From CBDCCV01 sp965215025 (GTDB lineage Bacteria; Bacteroidota; Rhodothermia; Rhodothermales; Salinibacteraceae): a stretch of 64,000 bases of DNA. The stretch is from positions 806,001-870,000 of the forward strand of contig CBDCCV010000001.1 in assembly GCA_965215025.1 (NCBI GenBank), written 5' to 3'. Positions 34,628-43,130 of this stretch are shown in pieces. Every line of letters starts with the position of its first letter. The stretch's first letter is position 1. Position numbers and translations under genes: made by a program. The notes beneath the pieces were generated by a model, which was not told the origin of the DNA, ran no database searches, and saw only the letters and a program-made list of their open reading frames with translations.

Positions 34628-35785
34628 TTACGCTTGGTCGGGCGTCGGGGCGGCGGGCTTGGCGCCGTCGCCGGCGGCGCCGTCGGCGGGGGATTCTTCG
34701 AGGCGGAGCGGGGCGCCCATCTCAGCGCGCACCTTGGGCAGGGCGCCGGGGTGGCGCTCTTGGACAAAGCCGATCATGTGCTCGCGCACGGCGCAGCGAA
34801 GCTGGAAAAGCACGGGCGCGCTCGCGGCGCTCTGCAGGCAGCGGATCTCGACGGTGCGCTCCGAGGCGTCCGTCACCTGCACGGCGCAGGCGTTGCCGTC
34901 CCACAGGTCCGAGCCTTCTACAAAGCGGCGGTGCTCCTCGCGGACGTCTTCCACCGGCACCGTGTAATCGACGTAGAGGAAGACCGTGCCCAAAAGGTTC
35001 GCCGAGGTGCGCGTCCAGTTCTGGAACGGCTTGTCCATAAAATAGCTGATGGGCAGGACGATGCGCCGGAGGTCCCACACACGCACGACGACGTAGGTGA
35101 GCGTGATCTCCTCGACCCACCCGAACTCGCCCTCGACGATCACCACGTCGTCCACGCGGATGGGCTGCGTGATGGCAAGCTGGAACCCCGCAAAGAGGTT
35201 GCCCAGCGTCTTCTGCGCCGCGAAGCCGACGGCGATGCCGGCCACGCCCGCCGAGGCCAGGATGCCCGCGCCCAGGCTGGGGAAGTACCGCATCAGCACG
35301 AGCGCCACGCAAAGGAGGACGACGACCACGACGAAGATGCGGCGCAGGATGCGCGTCTGCGTGACGACCTTCCGCGCCTCGAGGTTGTTCTCGGCCTCGA
35401 CGTCGAAGCGGCGGCTGACGTAGCTCTCCAGCGCCAGCGACGAGCGCACCGCCAGCCACCCGAAGGTGAAGACGATGAGCGGGTAGAGCACGGCACGGGC
35501 GTGCTCGGCCGTCTCCTCAGGCAGCCCCTCGGCGATGAGGGGGAGGAAGACGAGGACGGAGAGGAGCGGGAAGAGGAGCCGCGCCGGCCGACGGCTGTAG
35601 CGCAAAAGCGCGCCCTGGAAGATGCCTACCGAGGGCACGCGCGCGATTAGGCTCGTCAGCCCGCGGTAGAGCAGGTAGTGCACCACTAGCCCCAGTACCA
35701 CGGCGCCGGCGAGCGTCCCGCCGGCCCAGGCCCAGACGCTTCCGTCCTGGAGCAATTCGTTTTGCAGCAACTCGTTCGGTAGCAT
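34628..35785 (-). CDS. MscS family mechanosensitive channel
   Basis: The product has 385 residues. Five hydrophobic segments occur before residue 220. The pore helix TM3 region reads GILASAGVAGIAVGFAAQKT with LGNLFAGFQLAITQPIRVDD, the MscS signature with its Gly/Ala packing. A beta domain with VIVEGEFGWVEEITLTYVVV and a C-terminal alpha/beta vestibule follow. It releases solutes on hypo-osmotic shock, a sensible need in a marine or halophilic organism. The last 25 residues are Ala/Pro/Asp-rich and disordered. Confidence 0.92.
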   Translation of the reverse strand: MLPNELLQNELLQDGSVWAWAGGTLAGAVVLGLVVHYLLYRGLTSLIARVPSVGIFQGALLRYSRRPARLLFPLLSVLVFLPLIAEGLPEETAEHARAVLYPLIVFTFGWLAVRSSLALESYVSRRFDVEAENNLEARKVVTQTRILRRIFVVVVVLLCVALVLMRYFPSLGAGILASAGVAGIAVGFAAQKTLGNLFAGFQLAITQPIRVDDVVIVEGEFGWVEEITLTYVVVRVWDLRRIVLPISYFMDKPFQNWTRTSANLLGTVFLYVDYTVPVEDVREEHRRFVEGSDLWDGNACAVQVTDASERTVEIRCLQSAASAPVLFQLRCAVREHMIGFVQERHPGALPKVRAEMGAPLRLEESPADGAAGDGAKPAAPTPDQA

Positions 35786-35875
35786 CTCGTCTGTGAAGGG
35801 GTGTGTTCGTCTGCCGTCTGCGATTACGCGGCCCGCGCTTTGCGCCTCAGAAAACCCAAGTGGTGACCTATCCTG

Positions 35876-35957
35876 TCGTCATCCTGAACGCAGTGAAGGA
35901 TCTCCTTCGTTTCAGCATTTTAAGGCGTGGAGATCCTTCGCGTTGCTCAGGATGACG
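35876..35957. repeat. REP-like dispersed repeat, copy 2 (most complete)
   Basis: CGTCATCCTGAACGC (35877 on) pairs with the closing GCTCAGGATGACG. Inside, GAAGGATCTC pairs with GAGATCCTTC. About 80 bases in all, in the 287-base gap between the MscS and ChaN genes. Nothing else is recognisable in that gap. Confidence 0.8.
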
Positions 35958-36072
35958 AAGGCCGAGCGTTTCAGCTATACCTCACAACTTGGGTTAGAAA
36001 ACCGAGCGCCGCCGATGTTCGACCGATAACAGAAACGCAAAACAGGTCCGCGCCCGGTCGGCGCGGGCGGCC

Positions 36073-37092
36073 TCATGACCTGCCGCCGGGCCGGGCGGGC
36101 GATGCGCTCCGCTCCGCGCCGATGAGGACGACAAACGTGCCGCGCCCGCCGTGCGCCGCTCCGTCGAACGCAGCCGGATCGTCCGCCGGACGGAGGGCCA
36201 CGCTCACCACGCGCGCCGAGGGCCGGTAGCGCGCCAGATGCTCGGCGATGCCCGTGCCGCGCTCCACGTGAAAAGCGCCCGCCACGTGGAGCACGAGCGT
36301 CTCGGGATAGCGCATCAGATGCTCGGCTATCGAAAACGCCATCGCCGCGTCCCAGAGCGCCTGCGCCTGGATCAGGTTTTCCGCGCCCGCCCCGCCGTGC
36401 GGGCTGCCGTGCGCCGCCTCCGCCTCGGAGGAGTCTGAGGACGCCTCGGTGTGCGGATGTTCTTCGCGGGCCGCTTCCATCGCCTGGCGCATCGCTTCGC
36501 GGAACTGCGCGCGGTACGCTTCCGATGGATCGGCGTAGGGCAGTGGCGGCAAGCTCGTTTTCGCCTCGGCCGAGAGCGCGCCGAGCGACGCTTTTCCTTC
36601 ACGGGCCACGCGGTTCACGTAGCGGCGCGGCGCATTGGCGGCGATGACCGGGATGTCGTGCGCCTTTGCAAACGCGACGAGCGGGCGGTAATCGGTTGCG
36701 TAGTTGGGCCACGGGCGGGCAGCGTCCAGGAAGTGCTCTTCGGTAATGAGGCCGCCGAGGTACTCGTCCACGACGGGCTGCACGTCGCGCGCGAACATCT
36801 CCAGCGAGAGCGCCACGGGCCGCGCGCCGGCGTCGCCGAAGCGCTCGTAGGCGCCTCTGAGCAGCTCGCGCTCCACCGCGTGCGCCACCGAATCATCATG
36901 CACCTCGCCGATGAGGACGACGTCGGCCGTGTCCATCGCGGCGAGGATCGCATCGAGCGAAGCCGGCTCGCCGTCAGACGTGTAGACGCGGTAGGTGCTC
37001 GAATCGGCGTCGGAGGCTTGCGCGCGGGCCGGCACCGCAAGCGCTGACGCCGCGAGCAGGCACAGAAGGCAGGAGCCGAGGAAACGGCGCAT
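36073..37092 (-). CDS. ChaN-family (DUF399) haem-binding uptake protein
   Basis: The product has 339 residues from the ATG at 37092, which gives a clean signal peptide (MRRFLGSCLLCLLAASALAV, then PARA). The frame is open to 37176 with another ATG at 37125. DUF399/ChaN features: DTADVVLIGEVHDDSVAHAVE at the start of the domain, LSLEMFARDVQPVVDEYL, PWPNYATDYRPLVAFAK and a His-rich loop (ARE-EHPHTEA) before LIQAQALWDAAMAFSIAEHL. ChaN proteins bind haem in pairs and are linked to iron acquisition. It immediately follows a DEAD-box helicase gene on the same strand. Confidence 0.85.
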   Translation of the reverse strand: MRRFLGSCLLCLLAASALAVPARAQASDADSSTYRVYTSDGEPASLDAILAAMDTADVVLIGEVHDDSVAHAVERELLRGAYERFGDAGARPVALSLEMFARDVQPVVDEYLGGLITEEHFLDAARPWPNYATDYRPLVAFAKAHDIPVIAANAPRRYVNRVAREGKASLGALSAEAKTSLPPLPYADPSEAYRAQFREAMRQAMEAAREEHPHTEASSDSSEAEAAHGSPHGGAGAENLIQAQALWDAAMAFSIAEHLMRYPETLVLHVAGAFHVERGTGIAEHLARYRPSARVVSVALRPADDPAAFDGAAHGGRGTFVVLIGAERSASPARPGGRS

Positions 37093-37172
37093 CGGCGCGC
37101 GGCAGTGCAGCGTGGATCGGCTCATCAGCAGCAAGCTCCGCCTCGTCGTTCTTTTCCTTCCCGGAGGCCCCC

Positions 37173-38726
37173 TCACCGGCGTCCCTTCTGGCGGCGGTTT
37201 CCGGGGCGGCGTTCCGAGCGGCGCTCATCGGCGGAGGCCGGCGCGCCGTTGGTGGCTTCCGCTTTCTCTTCCGGCTCGGTGGTCTCCGGCTCGGCGGAGG
37301 GCTGCTCAGGCACGCGGCGGACGTAGGCGCGGTAGACTTCATCGACGAGCATCCCCAAAAGCTCCGGCTCGTCTTTGGCCAGGCTCCGCACGAGCGGGAC
37401 GAGGCGTTCGGCGCGCTCGCGCTCGATGTTGTTGGCGGCGCGCAGGCGGCCTTCGAGGACCTCGGTGAGGCGTTCGCCCACGCGCGCGGAGACGTCTTCA
37501 TCGGTGGGGAGGTCGTGGCGCTCGACCTCGACGCCGTAGCGCTTGGCCGTGCGCTCGAGCTGGTAGGCGTCCTCGTGCGTGACGAGCGCGATGGAGACGC
37601 CCGACTTCCCCGCGCGCGCCGTCCGCCCGGAGCGGTGGATGAAATACTCGCGGTCCTGCGGCAGGTCGTACATGAACACGTGCGAGAGGTCGGTGATGTC
37701 GATCCCGCGCGCGGCCACGTCGGTGGCGACGAGGAAGCGCAGGTTCCCCTCGCGGATCTTCGCCATGGCCTTCTCGCGGTCCTTCTGCGAGAGGTCGCCG
37801 GAGATCTCGTCGGCGTCGAAGCCGTAGTTCTTTAAGAGCGTGGCGAGGTAGCTCACCTCGCGCTTCGTGTTGCAGAAGATGAGGGCCGAGTCCGGGTTCT
37901 CCATCTCCATCAGGCGGATGAGCGCGCGGTCCTTGTCCATCTTCCCGACGAGGTAGTAGCGGTGGTCGATCTCGTCCACGCTCATCTGCCCGGAAGAGAG
38001 CGAGAGGAAGCTCGGCTCGGTAAGGAACTCGCGTCCGAGGGAGATCACCTTCGGCGGCATCGTGGCGCTGAACATGTAGGAGCGCCGCTTTTCGGGGAGG
38101 TGCTTTTTGAGGTCCTGCATGGCCGGGTAGAAGCCCATGGAGAGCATCTCGTCGGCCTCGTCTAAGATGAAGAGCTTGAGGTGCTTCAAGGAAAAGTTGC
38201 GGCTTTGCAGATGGTCGAGCACGCGCCCCGGCGTCCCGATGACGACCTGCGCGCCGTCCTTAAGCGCCTTGATCTGCGGGCCGTAGCCCACACCGCCGTA
38301 GATGAGGACGGCGTCCAGCTCGTTCGTCTCGGCGGTGCCGAGCTTCATGCGGTCGAACTCCTCGTGGATCTGCCGCGCCAGCTCGCGCGTGGGCGCCAGG
38401 ATAAGCACCTGCTGCTCGCGCAGCGCCGGGTCCAAAAGCTCGAAGAGCGGGAGGAGGAACGCGCCCGTTTTGCCCGTACCCGTGCGCGCCTGCACGATCA
38501 TGTCGCGCTCGTCGAGAAGGTACGGGATGGCCTTTTCCTGCACAGGCGTCAACTCTGTCCACCCGGCAGCGCGGAAGGCCTGTTGCACGATGTCCGGCAG
38601 CGTCTCCGGCGTGGCCTCGGGCAGAGGCGGGTCCGGCTCCTGGAAGCCGCTCGCGCCGCGCTCGCGTTGCCGCTCCTCCTGCGCGCGCGAGGTGAAATCA
38701 ACCGTCTGGATATACTTCGAAGCCAT
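37173..38726 (-). CDS. DEAD-box ATP-dependent RNA helicase
   Basis: The product has 517 residues from the ATG at 38726. All helicase motifs are present: Q motif WTELTPVQEKAIP, Walker A ARTGTGKTGAF, APTRELARQ, GTPGRVLDHL, DEADEML, SATMP, IFCNTKREV, ATDVAARGID and HRSGRTARAGKSG. The C-terminal extension (about 400-517) ends in an Arg/Lys-rich tail (SERRPGNRRQKGRR) for RNA binding. It resembles CsdA/DeaD-type helicases that act in ribosome assembly and RNA turnover. The exact subfamily cannot be fixed. Confidence 0.94.
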   Translation of the reverse strand: MASKYIQTVDFTSRAQEERQRERGASGFQEPDPPLPEATPETLPDIVQQAFRAAGWTELTPVQEKAIPYLLDERDMIVQARTGTGKTGAFLLPLFELLDPALREQQVLILAPTRELARQIHEEFDRMKLGTAETNELDAVLIYGGVGYGPQIKALKDGAQVVIGTPGRVLDHLQSRNFSLKHLKLFILDEADEMLSMGFYPAMQDLKKHLPEKRRSYMFSATMPPKVISLGREFLTEPSFLSLSSGQMSVDEIDHRYYLVGKMDKDRALIRLMEMENPDSALIFCNTKREVSYLATLLKNYGFDADEISGDLSQKDREKAMAKIREGNLRFLVATDVAARGIDITDLSHVFMYDLPQDREYFIHRSGRTARAGKSGVSIALVTHEDAYQLERTAKRYGVEVERHDLPTDEDVSARVGERLTEVLEGRLRAANNIERERAERLVPLVRSLAKDEPELLGMLVDEVYRAYVRRVPEQPSAEPETTEPEEKAEATNGAPASADERRSERRPGNRRQKGRR

Positions 38727-39161
38727 AGCAAGCAAAAAGCGTCAGCAGAAAGAGGGCGAGGGAGACAACGTCTTCGTAACGCGATGCGAAGCCGAACGAT
38801 CCGCCTTCAGAGCGGGACGCCGGCTGGCAGCGTCCGCAGCGGCGCCGGCCTTTATTGGCACCGCCTGTTTTCTCCGACCCGAGTCCTGACCTGCCTGACT
38901 GTCATCCTGAATCCCGCATCGAGTGCGGGACAGACTTTCGCGTTGCACCCCAAGGCGCTTCTTTCAGGGCGCTCGGGACAACGATGAACAGGCGCCGCAG
39001 CAGAGTATCACGGAAGCATCAAATCGCTTGCACGAAAGTGCAGAAACCTGCGCAGCGGAACGGTATTCGCTCCCGTAGAAAACCTGTGCGGAACGCCTGA
39101 AATGTGACACGTTGGCACGTTACTGTGCCTCGCGCTTTCCCTCCCCGACCGAATCTGAGCT
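38727..39161. other. Divergent intergenic region with a partial REP-like copy
   Basis: These 435 bases separate the divergent helicase and msrAB genes and must hold both promoters. A partial REP-like copy starts at 38901 (GTCATCCTGA) and includes the hairpin TCCCGCA-TCGAG-TGCGGGA (38912-38930). The matching downstream end is not recognisable. No open frame looks coding. Confidence 0.6.
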
Positions 39162-40373
39162 ATGCCAACCCTCAACCGATCTGCGGCTTTTGTAATTGCT
39201 GCTCTGGCCGTCCTCTTTTTCGTTGCCGCTGCGCTCGCCGGGTGCAGCGATTCGGCCGCCTCCGCTGAGGCGACGCCCGCCGCGCTCCCCGCCGATTCGA
39301 CCCTGGAAACGGCCGTCTTTGCCGGCGGCTGCTTCTGGTGCATGGAGAAGCCCTTCGAGCAGGTGGACGGCGTGCGCTCGGTCGTCTCCGGCTTTGCCGG
39401 TGGCACCTCGCCGGACCCGACCTACGACGAGGTCTCCTCCGGGCGGACCGATTACGTCGAGGCCGTTGAGGTGACCTACGACCCCGACGTCGTCTCCTAC
39501 GAGCAGCTTCTCGACGTCTACTGGCACCTCTTCGACCCGACGGACGACGGCGGCCAGTTCGCCGACCGCGGCGCGCAGTACCGCTCGGCCATCTTCTACG
39601 ACACCGAGCGCCAGAAGCAGCTCGCCCAGGTCTCGAAAGAGGAGCTGGCCGAGACCGGCCCGTTCGAGGAGCCGATTGTAACGCCCATCCGCCCCTCCAC
39701 CGAGTTTTACGCGGCGGAAGAATACCACCAGGACTACTACAAGAAGAATCCGACGCGCTACCAGCAGTACGCCGAAGGCTCGGGCCGCGTCCCGTTCTTG
39801 AAGCGCACCTGGGGCGAGGAAGATGCGATTGCCCGCGTCAACGCCGAGAACGCCAAAAAGGCGGAAGAAGCCGAAGCTGAGACGAGCACGTCAGCGGCGC
39901 CGTGGGAGGGCTACGAGAAGCCCTCTGAGGAGAAGCTGCGCGCGCAGCTCTCGCCCGTCCAGTACGAGATCACGCAGGAAGACGGCACCGAGCGCGCCTT
40001 CCGGAATGCGTTCTGGGACAACAAAGAGCCAGGCATCTACGTGGACGTGCTCTCCGGCGAGCCGCTTTTCTCCTCGACGGATAAGTTCAAGAGCGGCACC
40101 GGCTGGCCGAGCTTCACCAAGCCGCTCGAAGAGGACCTCGTCGTCGAGCACAAGGATCGCTCGTTCGCCATGGTGCGCACGGAGGTGCGCTCGAAGCACG
40201 CCGACTCGCACCTCGGCCACGTCTTCGAGGACGGCCCGGCGCCCACGGGGCTGCGCTACTGCATCAACTCGGCCGCGCTGCGCTTCATCCCTGCCGGCGA
40301 GCTTGAGGAAAAAGGCTACGGCGAGTACGCCCGGCTCTTCGACGGCAACGCGCAGACGGCGAGCGGCAAGTAA
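39162..40373 (+). CDS. msrAB: Fused peptide methionine sulfoxide reductase MsrA/MsrB, lipoprotein
   Basis: The product has 403 residues. A lipoprotein signal ends ALAG-C (residue 27), so the enzyme is exported. MsrA domain, about 45-220: FAGGCFWCMEKPFEQVDGVR with the catalytic Cys, then YDEVSSGRTDYVEAVEV and EYHQDYYKKNP. A Glu/Ala linker follows. MsrB domain, about 245-390: GTGWPSFTKPL, RSKHADSHLGHVFEDGP and GLRYCINSAALRF with the resolving/catalytic Cys. It reduces both S- and R-methionine sulfoxide in envelope proteins. The electron donor is not encoded nearby. The zinc CxxC pairs of many MsrB proteins are absent. Confidence 0.95.
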   Translation: MPTLNRSAAFVIAALAVLFFVAAALAGCSDSAASAEATPAALPADSTLETAVFAGGCFWCMEKPFEQVDGVRSVVSGFAGGTSPDPTYDEVSSGRTDYVEAVEVTYDPDVVSYEQLLDVYWHLFDPTDDGGQFADRGAQYRSAIFYDTERQKQLAQVSKEELAETGPFEEPIVTPIRPSTEFYAAEEYHQDYYKKNPTRYQQYAEGSGRVPFLKRTWGEEDAIARVNAENAKKAEEAEAETSTSAAPWEGYEKPSEEKLRAQLSPVQYEITQEDGTERAFRNAFWDNKEPGIYVDVLSGEPLFSSTDKFKSGTGWPSFTKPLEEDLVVEHKDRSFAMVRTEVRSKHADSHLGHVFEDGPAPTGLRYCINSAALRFIPAGELEEKGYGEYARLFDGNAQTASGK

Positions 40374-40450
40374 GCGAATGGTGAATAGCGAACGGCGAAT
40401 GGCGATAGGGATGTGCTGTCCACCGCCATTGGCTGTTCGCTACTCGCCCC
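40374..40450. repeat. Heptad-periodic inverted repeat element (H4)
   Basis: The left arm has five consecutive exact 7-mers from 40374: GCGAATG GTGAATA GCGAACG GCGAATG GCGATAG. The right arm (40422-40450), read on the minus strand, gives GAGGGGC GAGTAGC GAACAGC CAATGGC, complementary over about 22 bases. It lies between the convergent stops of msrAB and fabG. Confidence 0.75.
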
Positions 40451-41200
40451 TCACATCGCCAGGCCGCCGTCCACGTGGAGGACGTGGCCGGTGATGTAGG
40501 CGGCGGCGGGCGAGGCGAGGAAGAGGACGGCGCTCGCCACGTCGTCGGGCTGCGCGGGGCGCCCGAGTGGGATGGCGCCCTGCATGGCCTCGCGCGCCTT
40601 GTCGGCAAGCTGCTCGGTCATGTCCGTCTCGACGTAGCCCGGCGCCACGACGTTGACGGTGATGCCGCGGCTGCCCAGCTCTTTGGCGAGGCTTTTCGAG
40701 AAGCCGATGATGCCGGCCTTCGAGGCGGCGTAGTTCGTCTGCCCTGGATTGCCCATCACGCCCACGACGGAGGAGACGTTGATGATCGTCCCGCCGCGCT
40801 GCTTCATCAGCGGGCGGTAGGCGGCCTTGGAGAAGTTGAAGACGCTTTTCAGATTCGTCTCGATCACGGCGTCCCAGTCGTCTTCCCCCAGGCGCAGCAT
40901 CAGCCCGTCGCGCGTGACGCCGGCGTTGTTGACCAGGACGTCGAGCGTGCCCCAGGCGTCGAGGACGCCGCCTACAGCCTCCTCAGCCGAGGCCATCGCG
41001 GCGGCGTCGCCCTGGAAGACGAGCGCTTCGGTGCCGCCTTCTTCAAGCTGCGCCTTGAGCGCCCGTGCCGCATCGGTCGAGGAGCGGTAGGTAAAGGCCA
41101 CGCGCGCGCCGGCCTCGGCCGCCTTTTCGACGATGGCCCGGCCGATGCCGCGCGTGCCGCCGGTGACAAGGACGTTTTTTCCGGAAAGGTCGAGGCGCAT
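40451..41200 (-). CDS. fabG: 3-oxoacyl-ACP reductase FabG
   Basis: The product has 249 residues. SDR motifs: cofactor loop VTGGTRGIGRAIVEKAAEAG, NNAGVTRDGLMLRL, the catalytic Ser region NVSSVVGVMGNPGQ, and YAASKAGIIGFSKSLAKEL with the Tyr-x3-Lys pair. It reduces beta-ketoacyl-ACP with NADPH in fatty acid elongation. It is the last gene of the plsX-fabH-fabD cluster, separated from fabD by an unknown lipoprotein gene. acpP and fabF, often next, are not here. Confidence 0.95.
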   Translation of the reverse strand: MRLDLSGKNVLVTGGTRGIGRAIVEKAAEAGARVAFTYRSSTDAARALKAQLEEGGTEALVFQGDAAAMASAEEAVGGVLDAWGTLDVLVNNAGVTRDGLMLRLGEDDWDAVIETNLKSVFNFSKAAYRPLMKQRGGTIINVSSVVGVMGNPGQTNYAASKAGIIGFSKSLAKELGSRGITVNVVAPGYVETDMTEQLADKAREAMQGAIPLGRPAQPDDVASAVLFLASPAAAYITGHVLHVDGGLAM

Positions 41201-41245
41201 AGAACGAGAGGAGCGGGTGCGTTGGCGAAAAAAGACGAGGGGCGG

Positions 41246-42016
41246 TTAGCGCGGCGAGGAGGCCATGCCGGCTTCCGGAGCCGTTGGGAACGTCCAGACG
41301 AAGTAGTAGCGGTTGATGCCCAGGAGCTGCGACTGCCGGATTTCGAGGCGGAGCCGCTCCGCCTCGAGGAGGTCCCGGCCCTCGACGAAGCGCTTGAAGA
41401 AGAGGCTGTTGCGCGCGTAGAGCGCCGAGCGCGTGGAAACGAACGTCTCAACAGGAATGCCTGACTCGATGCGCACGGGCTTGTACGTGCGGCCTTCTCC
41501 GTCTTCGAGCAGGACGCGGTCGCCGGGGCCGCCCAGGCGCAGGCTCGAAAGCCCGCTGCGCGAGGGAGGCGAGCCGGCAAAGCGGTAGACGTCGATCTGG
41601 ATCTGGTCCTGGAACTCGCCCCGGCGCTCGGCGATGGTCTGGCGGGCGAGGTCCTTGCTCAAGCCTTGGATGCCGCGCTCGGGCTGCAAGGACATCAGCG
41701 AGGCTTCCAGGCTCCAAAGCGTGGCGTACGTGCGGTAGTCCAGCGAGCCGGTCCTGGCGCTTCCGTCCACGCTCCGCCACGTGGCCGACCACGCGCGCAG
41801 CATCTCCTTGAATGAGCGCTCGGTTTTGAAGACGAGCCGGCCTTCCTTCTCCACGATGCTGAGGTTGGCGAGCGAGTCGGGCGCGTGGGGCACGTCGCGC
41901 TCGTTGGGCAGGTAGCTCCGGGCCACGTCACCCGCGTTGATGGCGTACGGGTCGCTGCTGGCGCACCCCGCCAGGAAGAGGACGAGGAGAAGAGAGGCGC
42001 TGGCGTAGTTCATCAT
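41246..42016 (-). CDS. Unknown lipoprotein inside the fatty-acid operon
   Basis: The product has 256 residues. The signal peptide MMNYASASLLLVLFLAG-C has a clear lipobox. The mature part has no recognised domain. Features include NERDVPHAPDSLANLSIVEK, a Trp/Tyr-rich region (MLRAWSATWRSVDGSARTG), a GIP-type segment RIESGIPVETFVSTRSALYA and a final NRYYFVWTFPTAPE. It is 92 bases after fabD and 45 before fabG, all in one direction, so it is probably cotranscribed with fatty-acid genes. A link to outer-membrane lipid supply is a guess. Confidence 0.7.
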   Translation of the reverse strand: MMNYASASLLLVLFLAGCASSDPYAINAGDVARSYLPNERDVPHAPDSLANLSIVEKEGRLVFKTERSFKEMLRAWSATWRSVDGSARTGSLDYRTYATLWSLEASLMSLQPERGIQGLSKDLARQTIAERRGEFQDQIQIDVYRFAGSPPSRSGLSSLRLGGPGDRVLLEDGEGRTYKPVRIESGIPVETFVSTRSALYARNSLFFKRFVEGRDLLEAERLRLEIRQSQLLGINRYYFVWTFPTAPEAGMASSPR

Positions 42017-42108
42017 GGCACCGGACGGGTTGGCCGAAGACCGCGAATGCTGCGTGAACCCGCTGCGCAGGCGTCGGGTCCGCCACCTTATTGTGAGGGC
42101 CTCCCCGG

Positions 42109-43056
42109 TTAGGCCGACGACGACAGCGCCTCGACCTCTTCAGCGGTGCCAGCCTGCGCGGTCTCGGCCTCGCGGCCCAGGGTGCGGCGCACCAGCCCGC
42201 TGAGCACCTTCCCGGCGCCGACCTCGATAAAGTGCGCGGCGCCATCGGCCTGCATGGCCTGGAGCGTGGGCGCCCAGAGCACCGGCGCTAAGAGCTGTTC
42301 CAGCAGCCCCTCGCGGATGGCTTCCGGATCGGTCGTGGGGCGGGCCGTGACGTTGAGGTAAACGGGGCAGCGCGGCTTTTCGATGGCGAGGTTGCCGAGC
42401 GCATCGGCCAGCCCGGCGCGCGCTTCTTCCATAAGCGGGGAGTGGAAGGCGCCGCTGACCTGGAGCGGGAGCGCCCGCCCGCCGCGCTCCTTCGCCAGCG
42501 CGGTGGCGCGCTCGACGGCCGCCGTGTCGCCGGAGATGACGACTTGACCAGGCGCGTTGAAGTTGGCCGGCTGCACGAGGCCGTCGCCTGCGGCGGTGGC
42601 GTCTTCGCAGAGGGTGCGCACGGCGTCATCGTCCACGCGCAAGACGGCGGCCATCGTGCCGGGGCGCTCGGCGCCGGCGGCGGCCATCAGCTCGCCGCGG
42701 CGGCGGACAACGCGCAGCCCGTCCTCGAAGCTGATGGCGCCGGCGGCGGCCAGCGCGCTGTACTCGCCCAGGCTGTGGCCGGCGGCCATGTCCGGCGTGC
42801 GGCCCTGCTCTTCCAAAGCGGCCATCGCGGCGAGGCTGTGCACGTAGAGCGCCGGCTGCGCCACCTCGGTGGGCGTGAGCGCGTCCTCGTCCGCCTCTTC
42901 TTCCGTGCCGAACATCCACCCGGTGAGCGGGAGGCCGAGCAGCTTGTCGGCCGCGTCGAAGCGGGCGCGCGCCTCGGGCGAGGCGTCGTACAGATCGGCG
43001 CCCATGCCGGCGTGCTGCGCGCCCTGGCCGGGGAAAAGAAAGGCGGTTTTTTTCAT
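42109..43056 (-). CDS. fabD: Malonyl-CoA:ACP transacylase FabD
   Basis: The product has 315 residues. FLFPGQGAQHAGMGADLYD at the N-terminus, active-site Ser in AGHSLGEYSALAAAG, Arg in the ELM/RRGELMAAAG helix, and GAFHSPLM with the catalytic His. It charges ACP with malonate. Its start is separated from fabH by a heptad repeat (63 bases). Confidence 0.95.
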   Translation of the reverse strand: MKKTAFLFPGQGAQHAGMGADLYDASPEARARFDAADKLLGLPLTGWMFGTEEEADEDALTPTEVAQPALYVHSLAAMAALEEQGRTPDMAAGHSLGEYSALAAAGAISFEDGLRVVRRRGELMAAAGAERPGTMAAVLRVDDDAVRTLCEDATAAGDGLVQPANFNAPGQVVISGDTAAVERATALAKERGGRALPLQVSGAFHSPLMEEARAGLADALGNLAIEKPRCPVYLNVTARPTTDPEAIREGLLEQLLAPVLWAPTLQAMQADGAAHFIEVGAGKVLSGLVRRTLGREAETAQAGTAEEVEALSSSA

Positions 43057-43130
43057 TTTGAATTTCGGATGGTCCTCGCGCCTGCGGATCGGAAGAATCC
43101 AAAATCAGAAATCGCCCATCTAAAATCGAG
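43057..43130. repeat. Heptad-periodic inverted repeat element (H5)
   Basis: The right arm reads in exact 7-base register from 43094: AGAATCC AAAATCA GAAATCG CCCATCT AAAATCG. The left arm from 43057 is TTTGAAT TTCGGAT GGTCCTC. The element fills the fabH-fabD gap. The fabH stop codon and last sense codons lie inside it. Confidence 0.75.

Noticed and set aside
43057..43130. Heptad tracts considered as a CRISPR array or simple tandem repeat
   Set aside because: The units are 7 bases, degenerate, in two inverted arms and without spacers; no cas gene is present.
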